A DNA stretch of 64,000 nt from Lachnospiraceae bacterium (lineage in GTDB: Bacteria; Bacillota; Clostridia; Lachnospirales; Lachnospiraceae), in the NCBI GenBank assembly GCA_017623295.1, contig JAGAPK010000016.1:38962-102961 (forward strand), written 5' to 3'. Numbering within the stretch: position 1 is the first letter of the stretch; every line of letters starts with the position of its first letter. The notes beneath the pieces are model-generated. The model ran no database searches. It worked only from the letters and a program-made list of their open reading frames with translations, and was not told the DNA's origin. Of the stretch, positions 34,705 to 43,990 are shown one piece after another. A program made the translations under genes and the position numbers.

Positions 34705-37665
34705 TTATTCAATAGATTTCAGCGATTCTGCCATATTTATCTTCTCCAATTTGAACTGCATCAATCCATTTACAAACATTGCGAAGACAAATGTTAACAC
34801 AAAGCTCCACACATAACTGATTGGCGCCACATAGGTTTTGAAGGATACCATATCAATCCGAATTTGATACATAATAAACCAATGCAGCCACTTTCCAAGT
34901 AACAGACCAATCGCGGCTCCGATACCGGTAAGCATAATGTTCTCGCGGAACACATAATCTGCCGTTTCTTTCGCATAAAATCCTAATACCTTAATCGTGG
35001 CTATCTCACGGATTCGCTCTGTAATATTGATATTCGTAAGATTGTAAAGCACGATAAAAGCAAGCGCACCGGCGCACAAAATGACAAGTGCAACAATATA
35101 ATTCATACTGGTTAACATGTTGCCGATTCGGCCACGCATATCTTCGGTAACAGATACCGAAAGTACATTATCATAATCAGATGCCTTTGCCGATGCTTCA
35201 TGTACATCGATACCCTCTTTTACAATGGCAAAAGCACTCTTATATTCCGGCTCTTTGCCAAGCTGAGTTGCGTAAGTTTCTCTGTTCATGTAAACATAAT
35301 TATAAACAAAGTTCTCACAGATACCGGAAATTGTTACGGTCATCTGGTTCATATCATTATCCCTAAGTATAACTTCATCGCCAATCTGAATTCCTAACGT
35401 TTCTGCCGTTTTAGCCGTAATAACAGCTTCACCCACCTGCGGATAAGAAATCGGTTCTCCGTCTTCCGTATGCAAATCCAAAAAAGTGCTGATTTCTTCG
35501 CTATTCTCCGGTATCTCCAGATACATGGATTTGGTCTGTCCTGCAAAATCCAGATCCACACTTTCTTCCAATCTGTATGCCATCTCTTCAAAAATTTCCA
35601 ACGACTCTTCTTTCAAAGCGATTCTTTCTTCCTCTGTCATCGGATCAGCAAAAGTCAGCCCAATATCGAATATCTGAATCTGGCTATATTGCTGGTCTGC
35701 AATGTTTGCAACCGAATCTTTGATACCAAAACCGGCCACAAGCAATGCCGTACATCCACTAATACCCAGAATCATCATAAAGAAACGTTTTTTATAACGA
35801 ATCATATTTCGGAAAGAAACTTTATGTAAAAATTTCATCCGGCTCCAAATAAAAGTAATATATTCTAAGAAAATTCTCTTTCCATTCTTGGGTGCTTTCG
35901 GACGAATCAGATTCGCCGGTGCACTAATCAATTCATATCGACAGGAAAGATATGCCGTTCCTACGGAACAAAGCAAGGCTGCTATTAACGAAATGACTGC
36001 AAGTATTCCGTCAAAAAGATAATATAGCTGTCCCATATCATACATGATACTATAACCAGTCCAGATTGTCTTCGGGAACAACCATGTTCCCCCAAAAAAT
36101 CCGGCAATCGCACCGACTACTGCTGCACTTCCGGCATAGAAAATAAATTTTCCCATAATTGCCGCATTACTGTAACCAAGTGCTTTCAAAACACCTATCT
36201 GCGTTCTCTGTTCTTCCACCATACGATTCATAGTCGTCATACAAATCAGCGCTGCAACTAAGAAAAAGAACATCGGGAAAACATCGGCAACCGCTGCTAC
36301 AATATTGGCATCGCTCTCAAAACAAGCGTAACCCACATTTGTATTTCTGGTAAGAACATAATAATCAGGTTCCTCCAGATCATCCAGCTCCGCCTGCGCA
36401 TCATCTAACTCTAGCTGCGCGTCATCAATTTTGACTTGGGCATCGGCTACCTCCTCTTCAAACTCTGCTTTGGCATCATTATATTCTTTTCTGCCTTTTT
36501 CCAGATCTTCCTTCGCCTGCTCCAGTTCCTCTTTACCGGAAAGCAACTCTGCTTCCTTTGTAGAAATCTCTTCTCTGGCTGTTTTAATCTGTTCTTTTCC
36601 CATCTGAATCTGCATCAGACTCGCCTGATACTGCTCCGGCGGCATCATGCCTTCCATTGCCAGCAGCTGTGTTTCCTGTGCAAGTAATTCTGCTTCCTGT
36701 GTATCTAATGTATCTTTTGCATTCTGGATTTCTACCTTGCCATCTGCAATTTCTTTTTCATGGTCTGCAATTTCCTGCTCGCCATTTTCAATCTCTTCCA
36801 GTGCATCGGCCAATTCCGTTTCTGCCTCTGCCGATTTATCATCTAATTCCATCTGCGCATCATCTAACTCTGCCTGCGCATCATCCAGTTCTGTCTGCGC
36901 ATCGTTAACAAGCTCTGTGTACCTTGCCATGACAACTTCTTCTGTTTTATCTTCTACTCCATCTTCTGTGGCATCAATATAATCATTGTATTCATCTGAT
37001 AAAACATAATACTTTTCTTCCATTGTCACGAATACTTCTGTCATGTATTCACTGTCAAAAGAAGCAAGTGGCACATAAATATAGCCATTTACTTTACCAT
37101 CACCGATAGAAGATGTTCCTCTTTCAAAATTGATATAATAAGGAGAACGTACTAGACCAACTACCGTAAAAGTGCGCTTACCAAACATATCAAGTGTATC
37201 TTCGTCATTGTTCTCAGTCACAGTGACGGTTGAACCAATCACACTCTCATCAAATACACCGGAATCTAACACACACTCATCTACACTTTCCGGCATTCTT
37301 CCTGCTGTCACTACTATTTTATTAATCGTTTCCGGAACCGCATGAATCTTATAAACAACTTCATTTCCTTCATCAATGGAACAAAGTGCATCCAGTGAAA
37401 TCGTTCCTTCAATATCTGCTATGCCTTCCATTTCTGACAGCTTATCTACATCTTCCTCGGTAAAACCAATCGTTGATAAGAGACGATAATCAAAAAAATT
37501 CTGTTCTTCCAGATAACGGTCCAGCGTTTCGATCATTGCAGGCTTAGTAACTTTTAATCCGGCAAAAAAAGCAACACCTAACATAACGATTGCAAGGATT
37601 GCCACATATCGACCCAGACTTCCCTTTATTTCCCTAATGGATGTTTTAATCATTGCGTTTTTCAT
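34705..37665 (-). CDS. FtsX-type ABC exporter permease with coiled-coil ectodomain
   Basis: A 986-residue permease with an N-terminal helix (YVAILAIVMLGVAFFAGL), a large extracellular MacB-like domain and two FtsX helix groups (residues ~460-600 and C-terminal ~860-980). Residues ~245-430 hold a long coiled coil built from near-repeated units such as DDAQAELDDAQMELDD and from KEQIKTAREEISTKEAELL, probably an extended antiparallel hairpin outside the cell. Such exporters act on lipids, peptides or cell-wall factors; the substrate here is unknown. It lies six bases after its ATPase gene. The ATG has only a weak ribosome site and is likely coupled. Confidence 0.9.
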   Translation of the reverse strand: MKNAMIKTSIREIKGSLGRYVAILAIVMLGVAFFAGLKVTKPAMIETLDRYLEEQNFFDYRLLSTIGFTEEDVDKLSEMEGIADIEGTISLDALCSIDEGNEVVYKIHAVPETINKIVVTAGRMPESVDECVLDSGVFDESVIGSTVTVTENNDEDTLDMFGKRTFTVVGLVRSPYYINFERGTSSIGDGKVNGYIYVPLASFDSEYMTEVFVTMEEKYYVLSDEYNDYIDATEDGVEDKTEEVVMARYTELVNDAQTELDDAQAELDDAQMELDDKSAEAETELADALEEIENGEQEIADHEKEIADGKVEIQNAKDTLDTQEAELLAQETQLLAMEGMMPPEQYQASLMQIQMGKEQIKTAREEISTKEAELLSGKEELEQAKEDLEKGRKEYNDAKAEFEEEVADAQVKIDDAQLELDDAQAELDDLEEPDYYVLTRNTNVGYACFESDANIVAAVADVFPMFFFLVAALICMTTMNRMVEEQRTQIGVLKALGYSNAAIMGKFIFYAGSAAVVGAIAGFFGGTWLFPKTIWTGYSIMYDMGQLYYLFDGILAVISLIAALLCSVGTAYLSCRYELISAPANLIRPKAPKNGKRIFLEYITFIWSRMKFLHKVSFRNMIRYKKRFFMMILGISGCTALLVAGFGIKDSVANIADQQYSQIQIFDIGLTFADPMTEEERIALKEESLEIFEEMAYRLEESVDLDFAGQTKSMYLEIPENSEEISTFLDLHTEDGEPISYPQVGEAVITAKTAETLGIQIGDEVILRDNDMNQMTVTISGICENFVYNYVYMNRETYATQLGKEPEYKSAFAIVKEGIDVHEASAKASDYDNVLSVSVTEDMRGRIGNMLTSMNYIVALVILCAGALAFIVLYNLTNINITERIREIATIKVLGFYAKETADYVFRENIMLTGIGAAIGLLLGKWLHWFIMYQIRIDMVSFKTYVAPISYVWSFVLTFVFAMFVNGLMQFKLEKINMAESLKSIE

Positions 37666-37671
37666 TCTTTT

Positions 37672-38376
37672 CTACCACTCAATCTCTTCTACCGGAACAA
37701 TATGGTCATTCATTTCCACCTTACGAATGGTTCCGCTTTTCACAGTAATTACCCGATCCGCCATAGCCGTAAGCGCCTGATTATGTGTAATAACAACTAC
37801 TGTCATACCCTCTTTGCGGCAAGTATCCTGCAACAATTTTAAAACTGCCTTACCGGTATTATAATCCAACGCACCGGTCGGCTCATCACACAACAAAAGT
37901 TTTGGATTTTTTGCAAGTGCTCTTGCAATCGCTACTCTCTGTTGCTCACCACCGGATAACTGCGCCGGGAAGTTTCCGGCACGATCTTTTAATCCAACCA
38001 TCTCAAGCACACTCATAGCATCTAACGGATTCTTGCAAATCTGTGCCGCCAGTTCCACATTCTCCAAAGCAGTCAGATTCTGCACTAAATTATAGAATTG
38101 GAAAACAAATCCAATATCATGTCTGCGGTATGTAGTCAGCTTCTTTTTGTTATAAGCGGAAATTTCTTCTCCATCCAGAAGAACCTGTCCATCCGTAAGG
38201 CTGTCCATTCCTCCTAAAATATTCAGAATCGTTGTTTTTCCGGCACCTGAGGCTCCAACAACAACACAAAATTCTCCTTTTTCAATGGTAAAATTAACAT
38301 CATTTAATGCCTCGATATCTACCTCACCCATATGATATGTTTTGCTTACATTTTTAAATTCTACAAACGCGCTCAT
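37672..38376 (-). CDS. ABC transporter ATP-binding protein (MacB/LolD type)
   Basis: A 234-residue ATPase partnering the FtsX-type permease. Walker A is GASGAGKTT, the Q-loop lies in [21 protein letters not shown], the signature is [14 protein letters not shown] and Walker B is [12 protein letters not shown], all of the LolD/MacB/SalX subfamily. The ATG at 38376 with AAAAGGAG upstream is preferred over 38397, which overlaps the preceding nuclease-like gene. The three genes nuclease, ATPase and permease follow with gaps of 17 and 6 bases. Confidence 0.95.
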   Translation of the reverse strand: MSAFVEFKNVSKTYHMGEVDIEALNDVNFTIEKGEFCVVVGASGAGKTTILNILGGMDSLTDGQVLLDGEEISAYNKKKLTTYRRHDIGFVFQFYNLVQNLTALENVELAAQICKNPLDAMSVLEMVGLKDRAGNFPAQLSGGEQQRVAIARALAKNPKLLLCDEPTGALDYNTGKAVLKLLQDTCRKEGMTVVVITHNQALTAMADRVITVKSGTIRKVEMNDHIVPVEEIEW

Positions 38377-38393
38377 GCTTGTCTCCTTTTCCT

Positions 38394-38876
38394 TCACTCA
38401 TCCATCATACTGTCCAGATATCCTCTGTCCCAGAGCAGAATTTTCAATTTCTTGGCAGCCTCAACCGCCGGTGTGGTAAAATACTGATTCGTCATAACCG
38501 CACCTACCATCCGGTCATAATAATCTCTTCCGGCATATGCCTGTTGTACGGCATCTACTCCTACCGGCATAGCATATCTTTTACATTGAATGGCATAAGT
38601 CACACCATCCTTTTCTGCCAAAATATCAATTCCGTAATCGCCGCTTCCACGAGTCACTTCCACATCAATAAAACCCTTTTTCTCCAAAAGATCTGCGCAG
38701 AAATATTCAAAATCGTGCCCTTCCATCTCATCAATCGCACCACTTCGTCTACTTCTCTGATATCCGGCAACACAATATTTTATCAGAAAAAAAATACCGA
38801 CACACAAACATATCACTATGATAATGGCCAGTATCATCCACAAATTGTTTATGTTATTGTTCATGTTATTTTCCAT
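38394..38876 (-). CDS. Membrane-anchored Mrr-like restriction endonuclease domain protein
   Basis: A ~160-residue protein with an Asn-rich N-terminus, one membrane helix (WMILAIIIVICLCVGIFFLI) and a C-terminal Mrr_cat (restriction endonuclease-like) domain facing the cytoplasm. The PD-(D/E)xK core is visible as Glu in FEYFCADLLEKKGF, Asp in GDYGIDILAE and QCKRY. The later QQAYAGRDYYD and GAVMTNQYFTTPA match Mrr homologues. It would cut or bind DNA close to the membrane. The start is uncertain: ATG 38876 is used, and the nearest ribosome site is 15 bases away. It precedes the ABC exporter genes by 17 bases. Confidence 0.8.
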   Translation of the reverse strand: MENNMNNNINNLWMILAIIIVICLCVGIFFLIKYCVAGYQRSRRSGAIDEMEGHDFEYFCADLLEKKGFIDVEVTRGSGDYGIDILAEKDGVTYAIQCKRYAMPVGVDAVQQAYAGRDYYDRMVGAVMTNQYFTTPAVEAAKKLKILLWDRGYLDSMMDE

Positions 38877-39003
38877 GTAATTATCTACTGTTCCTTTCCC
38901 CCACATGGGCTTATTTTAGCACACGTGCACCTTCTCTGGAATATCCAGAGTCTAAAAAATTTATAAACATTTTGTAGCTTTTTCCAGCTTATCTTACAAA
39001 TAA

Positions 39004-39546
39004 TTACATTATTTGTGCAAGAATAATACTGGCAATCACACCTGTAAGCGTAGTCAAAATAGCACCCGTAAGCGTATATCGGGTTTTCGTTACTTTTGCC
39101 GCCATATAATAAACCGACATAGTATAAAACACTGTTTCCGTACAACTCATCATAATTGAAGTTGTCATACCAATCAACGAATCCGGTCCGTGCTCTTTGA
39201 AAATATCTAATACCAGACCGGTTGCTGCCGATGAGGAAAACATCTTAATTAAAATAAGAGGAACCAGTTCCGAAGAAATTCCAATTTTATCTGTCACAAC
39301 AGAAACAATACTCCCTAAGAACTCCAGAAATCCGGAAGCGCGCAATACTCCTACCGCCACCATTAAACCAATGAGTGTCGGCATAATCTGGATTACTGTA
39401 TGGAAACCGTCTTTTGCCCCTTTGATAAAATCTTCGTAGACCTTCGTTTTGGTTGCCAGTCCATACGCTATAATATAAAAAATAATTACTGGGATAATAA
39501 TATTAGAAAAATGAGTAAAAAGCTGCGTCATAAGAAATGCCTGCAC
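39004..39546 (-). CDS. spmB: Spore maturation protein B
   Basis: A 180-residue membrane protein of the nucleoside-recognition (Gate) family, matching SpmB, which with SpmA promotes spore-core dehydration in Bacillus. Helices run throughout, with IIPVIIFYIIAYGL, the charged EDFIKGAKDGFHTVIQIMPTLIGLMVAVGVLR and SCTETVFYTMSVYY. Translation starts at GTG with AAAGGG four bases upstream; both lie inside a long hairpin. Its usual partner spmA is 4.5 kb upstream on the same strand rather than adjacent. Confidence 0.9.
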   Translation of the reverse strand: MQAFLMTQLFTHFSNIIIPVIIFYIIAYGLATKTKVYEDFIKGAKDGFHTVIQIMPTLIGLMVAVGVLRASGFLEFLGSIVSVVTDKIGISSELVPLILIKMFSSSAATGLVLDIFKEHGPDSLIGMTTSIMMSCTETVFYTMSVYYMAAKVTKTRYTLTGAILTTLTGVIASIILAQIM

Positions 39547-39574
39547 AAATTCCCTTTCTAGAATTTATGCAGGC
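39539..39574 (-). promoter_or_regulatory. Hairpin enclosing the spmB start
   Basis: GCCTGC-ATAAATTC and GAATTTGT-GCAGGC arms pair over 14 positions with one mismatch. On the minus strand the loop holds the AAAGGG ribosome site and the 3' arm holds the GTG start codon. It may hide the start codon or act as terminator for the receiver gene upstream; a short ATTTCTT follows. Confidence 0.5.
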
Positions 39575-39579
39575 GCATT

Positions 39580-40353
39580 TTATTTTATACTACCTTTTCT
39601 CTTTTCAAAAAAATCATCAATGGATTGAATAATCTGTGCCGATTCCATTGTTTTAAGCAGATATCCTTCCGGTTTCAAAGACATAACATTCATAACACTT
39701 TCTTTGTCACTTTTGCTCGTCAGGAAAATAACCGGAACATTGGAAAATTCCATTTCAGAACGAATCATTTCAAGTGTCTGTTTTCCATCACAAACAGGCA
39801 TCTCATAATCAAGAAGAATCAGATCCGGCTGGTTCATTGCCAGATATTTGATTGCCATTGCTGCTGAATTTGCGAGAATAACCTGATACTTATCCTCCAG
39901 CCATCCTTTTACATTACGAAGCATGGCACCGGAATCATCTACTACAAGAATTTTCTTTTTGTTGTGTTTTCCTTCCTTTTTGATGTAATTGTCCAACACA
40001 CTTACAATTTCTTTTACATTAACCGGTCTTAAAAATTTCTGGCCGATAATATCCTTCGGTATTGTGTTCTCCACAACGGCAATCTGATCCGAATCTCCAA
40101 TCAAATAAATTGGTACATCCTCTTCAATTGCTCTGTCTTTCAAATAAACAAGTGTCTGTATATTCTCCAAAACCACTTCATCCACATATACGAGCACTGC
40201 ACTGAGGGATTCTTTCACTTTATTGATTTCATCTGCATCAGAATTTACTTTCATTGCATGATACCCCAAATCTTTCAGTTGCTGAGCAATGGATGTAATA
40301 ATATAGCTGGTTGACTCTGAGACTACCAAAATATTCTGTACATTTTTTTCCAT
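39580..40353 (-). CDS. Tandem receiver-domain protein (degenerate + intact)
   Basis: A 257-residue protein made only of two receiver-like domains. The first (residues ~8-125) is degenerate: the acidic pocket is replaced by SESTS and the acceptor strand reads AVLVYVDE. The second (~133-250) is intact with KILVVDDSGAML, acceptor Asp in LILLDYEMPVCDG, TSK and the Lys in GYLLKTM. No output domain is present, so it probably relays phosphate or binds a partner. It follows the hybrid kinase gene by 27 bases and is its likely target. Confidence 0.85.
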   Translation of the reverse strand: MEKNVQNILVVSESTSYIITSIAQQLKDLGYHAMKVNSDADEINKVKESLSAVLVYVDEVVLENIQTLVYLKDRAIEEDVPIYLIGDSDQIAVVENTIPKDIIGQKFLRPVNVKEIVSVLDNYIKKEGKHNKKKILVVDDSGAMLRNVKGWLEDKYQVILANSAAMAIKYLAMNQPDLILLDYEMPVCDGKQTLEMIRSEMEFSNVPVIFLTSKSDKESVMNVMSLKPEGYLLKTMESAQIIQSIDDFFEKRKGSIK

Positions 40354-40380
40354 TTCTATCTCCCTTTCAATATATGTATT

Positions 40381-41637
40381 TTACTCCATTTTCTGTAACG
40401 TTTGAACCATTTTTTCAACAGTTGATAAAATTTCTTCCATAGCTACATCTGCTGCATAAGCACGAAGTTCTTCCATCATAGAAACACATTCCTGCGGAAG
40501 CTTACAATTCTCCAATTCTTTCACTGCTGCATCTACCGCATCCAGATCAAAATTGTCCGTGGCTTCCTTTATCGTTGTCAGAAGCTCTATTATATTATCC
40601 GCAGAAACTTCCTTTTTCTCCTGCTCCCTCGCCATTCCGTATGGTTTTAAAACGGATTTGTAACTTCTATACAACTCTAACATTCCCGGTGTTTCTGCTT
40701 CCAAAACTTCTCTGTTTTGCGCATTGCCCATCTGTTCCAGGCGATAACACCATTCAGACAGCTTCATGGCACCTATCATCCTTGCTGTATTTTTCAATGC
40801 ATGTACTTCGATAGTATAATCCCGAAGCAATCCATCTGCCAGACATTTTTCCATCTTAGAAGATTTCATATCAATCAGTTTATAGAAATCGCCCAACAGA
40901 CTTGTAAATAACTCTCTATTACCCGAGTTTTTAATACCTTCTGCAACATCCAGACCTTCTATTTCCGGTAACTCTTCCGTTATCTCCTGTTCTACCGCTT
41001 CTTTCCCGGCAATTTCTAACACATCTGTTTCCCGAATCAACTCTTGCGGTAGCCATTTTCGAAGAACATTGCACATCTTCTGGAATTCTATTGGTTTCGC
41101 CACAAAATCATTCATGCCGGCTTCTCTAAACTCTTCCTGTGCATCCATCATGACATTGGCTGTAAGCGCCACAACCGGCAGGTTCTGATAATACTCGCCC
41201 AACAGACTTCGAATTCTTCTGGTTGTTTCCACACCATCCATAACTGGCATCATATGATCCATGAAAACGGCATGATACTTTGTTGTCTGAATTACTTCTA
41301 ATGCCTGCATACCGCTTTCTGCTGTATCAATCTGAAGTTTTAACGGTTCTAACAACCCGATTGCTACTTTCAGATTCATTTCATTATCATCAACAATCAG
41401 AATTTTGGCTTTCGGTGCGGTAAAGTATTTCTTTTCCTCCTCCACATTGTCCTGTGTTAGTTCCTCATGATTTAATAATCGGCAGAAACTTAAACTATAT
41501 AAAGGTTTATTGATTACTTTCGCATCTACATCATGGAAATTATAGCGCATCGGATTCTGCAAAATACAAATAGTAACACCTTTTTGCTGCATTTGTGCAA
41601 GCTGTGATCCACAGGTTTCATAAATCACTTCATCCAC
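40381..41637 (-). CDS. Hybrid histidine kinase, C-terminal part (REC-HPt) cut off by an in-frame stop
   Basis: The 3' portion of a hybrid kinase gene. It continues in the same frame as 41680-43254 after one TAG and 14 codons; the coordinates given begin at a GTG that need not be used. The first ~60 residues finish a degenerate receiver. An intact receiver follows (KILIVDDNEMNLKV, acceptor Asp in AVFMDHMMPVMDG, VALTANV, KPI). The C-terminal HPt domain carries the phospho-His in EVHALKNTARMIGA. As a separate protein it would be a kinase-less REC-HPt relay. Confidence 0.8.
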   Translation of the reverse strand: MDEVIYETCGSQLAQMQQKGVTICILQNPMRYNFHDVDAKVINKPLYSLSFCRLLNHEELTQDNVEEEKKYFTAPKAKILIVDDNEMNLKVAIGLLEPLKLQIDTAESGMQALEVIQTTKYHAVFMDHMMPVMDGVETTRRIRSLLGEYYQNLPVVALTANVMMDAQEEFREAGMNDFVAKPIEFQKMCNVLRKWLPQELIRETDVLEIAGKEAVEQEITEELPEIEGLDVAEGIKNSGNRELFTSLLGDFYKLIDMKSSKMEKCLADGLLRDYTIEVHALKNTARMIGAMKLSEWCYRLEQMGNAQNREVLEAETPGMLELYRSYKSVLKPYGMAREQEKKEVSADNIIELLTTIKEATDNFDLDAVDAAVKELENCKLPQECVSMMEELRAYAADVAMEEILSTVEKMVQTLQKME

Positions 41638-41679
41638 AAAGAAGTAATCCGGATATTTGGTAGTTCCTTCTTCTCCCTG

Positions 41680-41682
41680 CTA
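41680..41682 (-). other. In-frame TAG stop interrupting the hybrid kinase gene
   Basis: The minus strand reads ATT-GAC-TAG-CAG-GGA, and the frame is otherwise open from 43254 to 40381 (958 codons). Several other genes here end in TAG (the YtfT-like permease, the YesM-type kinase, the exporter ATPase, trmN6, holB), so TAG is an ordinary stop in this genome. Confidence 0.85.
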
Positions 41683-43254
41683 GTCAATCTCATCCTCATG
41701 CATGAAAATACAGCCATATTGTTCTGCCAACAATTTCACATGTTCAATAACGTACCGGTTCTGTGCAAGACCACTGATAACCGGAAGATCCTTTTTATCC
41801 TCTGGCAACTGCAAAGCTGCTGCCGGATTCTTTTCTACTACTTTCTGCTTAATGGTAAAATAAAACTCGCTTCCCAAGCCGTATTCACTCTTCACACCAA
41901 TGGAGCCACCCATTAAATCCACCAGCTGACTACAAATAGCAAGACCAAGACCAGTGCCTTCCTTATTGCGGTTTTTCTGGGCATCCACCTGTTGAAAAGC
42001 CCCAAACAGCTTGTCCAGATCTTCCTCTCGGATACCCTGTCCGCTGTCCTTTACGCTAACAGATAATTCCACTTCCTGCTCTGACAACCATTTCATCTGA
42101 ATTGTCAGCTTTACATAGCCCTCTTCCGTAAATTTCGCGGCATTATTCATTAAATTGATAATAATCTGTCTGACACGATTCGCATCACCACATAGTTTTC
42201 TCGGCAACTCTTTATCGATATCAAAAATCAGTTCTACATTCTTCTCTCCGATTCGGTTCAGAATAATCATCCCCAAATCGCTTAACATGGACATTGGCTC
42301 ATAATTATCTTCCACAAGCTCCATCTTACCGGATTCTATTTTAGAAAAATCCAGAATATCATTGATAATCGCTAACAATGCATTACCTGAATTTTTGATA
42401 TTATGCAGATATCCTTTCTGCTGCGCTGTCAGTTCCGTTCGAAGCAAAATATCTGTCATACCAACGATTGCATTCATAGGTGTACGGATTTCGTGTGACA
42501 TGTTTGACACAAATAAAGATTTTGCCTGTGTCGCTTTCTCCACGTTAATTTTTTCTACACGAAGCTGTTCTATCAACAGACTATCCGGGCTTTCCAGTGT
42601 CAAATATATAGCAAAAATAATCAACGTAATTCCCATACCACTAATCAGAGAAAATGGATGCGTTGACTGATACAAAGCTACCAATAACTCAATAATAATG
42701 ACAAGACCAATGCAATATCTTTTTTTCGGATGAATCCTTTTCCAGTTATTTATGAAAGACCAAATAATCATAACCATGTAAACCGCAATGGTAAGATATA
42801 TCGCATTCGCCGCCGGTCCATAGGTATGAGCACCCTCTTCTTCTATTCGATAATAAAACGGCAACACCAAAATACCTACTACCAAAATAATAATAGGTAT
42901 CGTATCAATCCGTAAAAACTTTCTGTTGTTTTTCATTTTTCCATTTTTTTCTGGTTTATTCTGTTTTATATCTTCTTCATCGGACATCAATCCAATATAC
43001 CGATAAAAGAGGTAAAACACAATTGCCATTGAGGAGAAGAAAATTCGATGTGCAATATTGTTTACCCATATCGGCACAGCATCCATATTATAAACAAAGT
43101 AGAGTGTTATGCCATCAAATATAATATTGATAATTGCTGTAATCAAAAGTGCAGAAAAAGTATTATGCGCCGATGTTTTCACCCTTTTCGCCGAGAAAAA
43201 GATGGCCGCGATAAAAAACTGTATTAAGAAACACGCTATCTCCATTCGTATCAT
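41680..43254 (-). CDS. Hybrid histidine kinase, N-terminal part (7TM-HisKA-HATPase), truncated
   Basis: A 524-residue product with about seven N-terminal membrane helices (residues ~5-215) as sensor, a HisKA domain with the phospho-His in SNMSHEIRTPMNAIVGM, and an ATPase domain with NLMNNAAKFTEEGY, DSGQGIREEDLDKLF and GTGLGLAICSQL. It ends at a TAG about 40 residues into a receiver domain whose remainder is encoded in frame downstream (40381-41637). The catalytic core is complete, so the short product may still be an active kinase that would have to pass phosphate in trans. The signal it senses is unknown. Confidence 0.85.
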   Translation of the reverse strand: MIRMEIACFLIQFFIAAIFFSAKRVKTSAHNTFSALLITAIINIIFDGITLYFVYNMDAVPIWVNNIAHRIFFSSMAIVFYLFYRYIGLMSDEEDIKQNKPEKNGKMKNNRKFLRIDTIPIIILVVGILVLPFYYRIEEEGAHTYGPAANAIYLTIAVYMVMIIWSFINNWKRIHPKKRYCIGLVIIIELLVALYQSTHPFSLISGMGITLIIFAIYLTLESPDSLLIEQLRVEKINVEKATQAKSLFVSNMSHEIRTPMNAIVGMTDILLRTELTAQQKGYLHNIKNSGNALLAIINDILDFSKIESGKMELVEDNYEPMSMLSDLGMIILNRIGEKNVELIFDIDKELPRKLCGDANRVRQIIINLMNNAAKFTEEGYVKLTIQMKWLSEQEVELSVSVKDSGQGIREEDLDKLFGAFQQVDAQKNRNKEGTGLGLAICSQLVDLMGGSIGVKSEYGLGSEFYFTIKQKVVEKNPAAALQLPEDKKDLPVISGLAQNRYVIEHVKLLAEQYGCIFMHEDEID

Positions 43255-43355
43255 AATTATTTCCCCATCATTTGGCGCGCGTATTTGCGTGCCACGTTTT
43301 TTTGATTATTTCTCTATTATAGTTTCATATATTTCCCACAGATTGTCAAGGCAGC

Positions 43356-43958
43356 TTACCTTACTTTATTTACAGAGTCCACCTTGAATGTTCCTGATTT
43401 TATCAACATCAAAGTGCCCTTAAACTCCAGACTCAACATCTCTGATATTTCCTCTGGGGTAATTTGACACACCTTTCCTGCAACTAATACACAAATACCA
43501 AATGTATGAAGCCATACCTGTCGAAATAGCAATTCTGCTTCCTGTCTGTTTAAAACATAATCCTTCTGCATAATCTCAATACAAACTTCTACTGTATCGC
43601 CAAGTTCATCAATTAGCATAGAATAGGTCTGATTTCCATCATGTTCACGCATATATAATAATTGAAACAATTTCGGCTCTTTCATCGCAAATTCTATCAT
43701 CTTAATTCCAACGTACTTGAATGCAGGTGTATAATTAACAGCATCATGAACATATGCCTCAAATTCCCGCATGGCAACTTTTCTTACTTCATTCTGCAAT
43801 TCTTCCATGTTTTTAAATGCTGTAAAAATAGGCGAAGATGACGTTCCAAGTTCTTTGCCAAGCTCTCTGGCAACAACCGAATCAATCCCTTTCTTTCTTG
43901 CCATTTCAAATGCCTTGTTGATAATTTCTTCTCTTGTGTATTTTGCTTTTGGTGGCAT
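43356..43958 (-). CDS. TetR-family transcriptional regulator
   Basis: A 200-residue TetR regulator. The N-terminal helix-turn-helix is YTREEIINKAFEMARKKGIDSVVARELGKELGTSSSPIFTAFKN. The ligand-binding half contains FAMKEPKLFQLLYMREHDG, similar to the TetR_C_33/WHG-type group. The ATG at 43958 has GAGAGG upstream. A consensus promoter with a palindrome at the start point lies directly upstream, so it is probably autoregulated. It precedes the hybrid kinase gene by about 100 bases; its other targets are not evident. Confidence 0.9.
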   Translation of the reverse strand: MPPKAKYTREEIINKAFEMARKKGIDSVVARELGKELGTSSSPIFTAFKNMEELQNEVRKVAMREFEAYVHDAVNYTPAFKYVGIKMIEFAMKEPKLFQLLYMREHDGNQTYSMLIDELGDTVEVCIEIMQKDYVLNRQEAELLFRQVWLHTFGICVLVAGKVCQITPEEISEMLSLEFKGTLMLIKSGTFKVDSVNKVR

Positions 43959-43990
43959 TATGCTACAACCTCTCTTTTATATAACTTTGT

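Noticed and set aside
36380-36930. Direct DNA repeats resembling a tandem-repeat or CRISPR locus
   Set aside because: The repeats are in frame, translate to coiled-coil units of the FtsX-type permease and lack regular spacers.
38935-38951. CTCTGGA-ATA-TCCAGAG hairpin as a terminator of spmB
   Set aside because: It lies beyond the spmB stop in the upstream direction of the nuclease gene, but the minus strand shows no T-tract after it; it is too weakly supported to annotate.
38379-38966. 195-codon plus-strand frame opposite the Mrr-like gene
   Set aside because: The minus-strand frame has a recognisable nuclease domain; the plus frame does not resemble a protein family.
40381-43254. TAG as a recoded sense codon (for example pyrrolysine)
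   Set aside because: Several intact genes in the window end with TAG and no suppressor tRNA or related gene was seen, so a general recoding is not supported.
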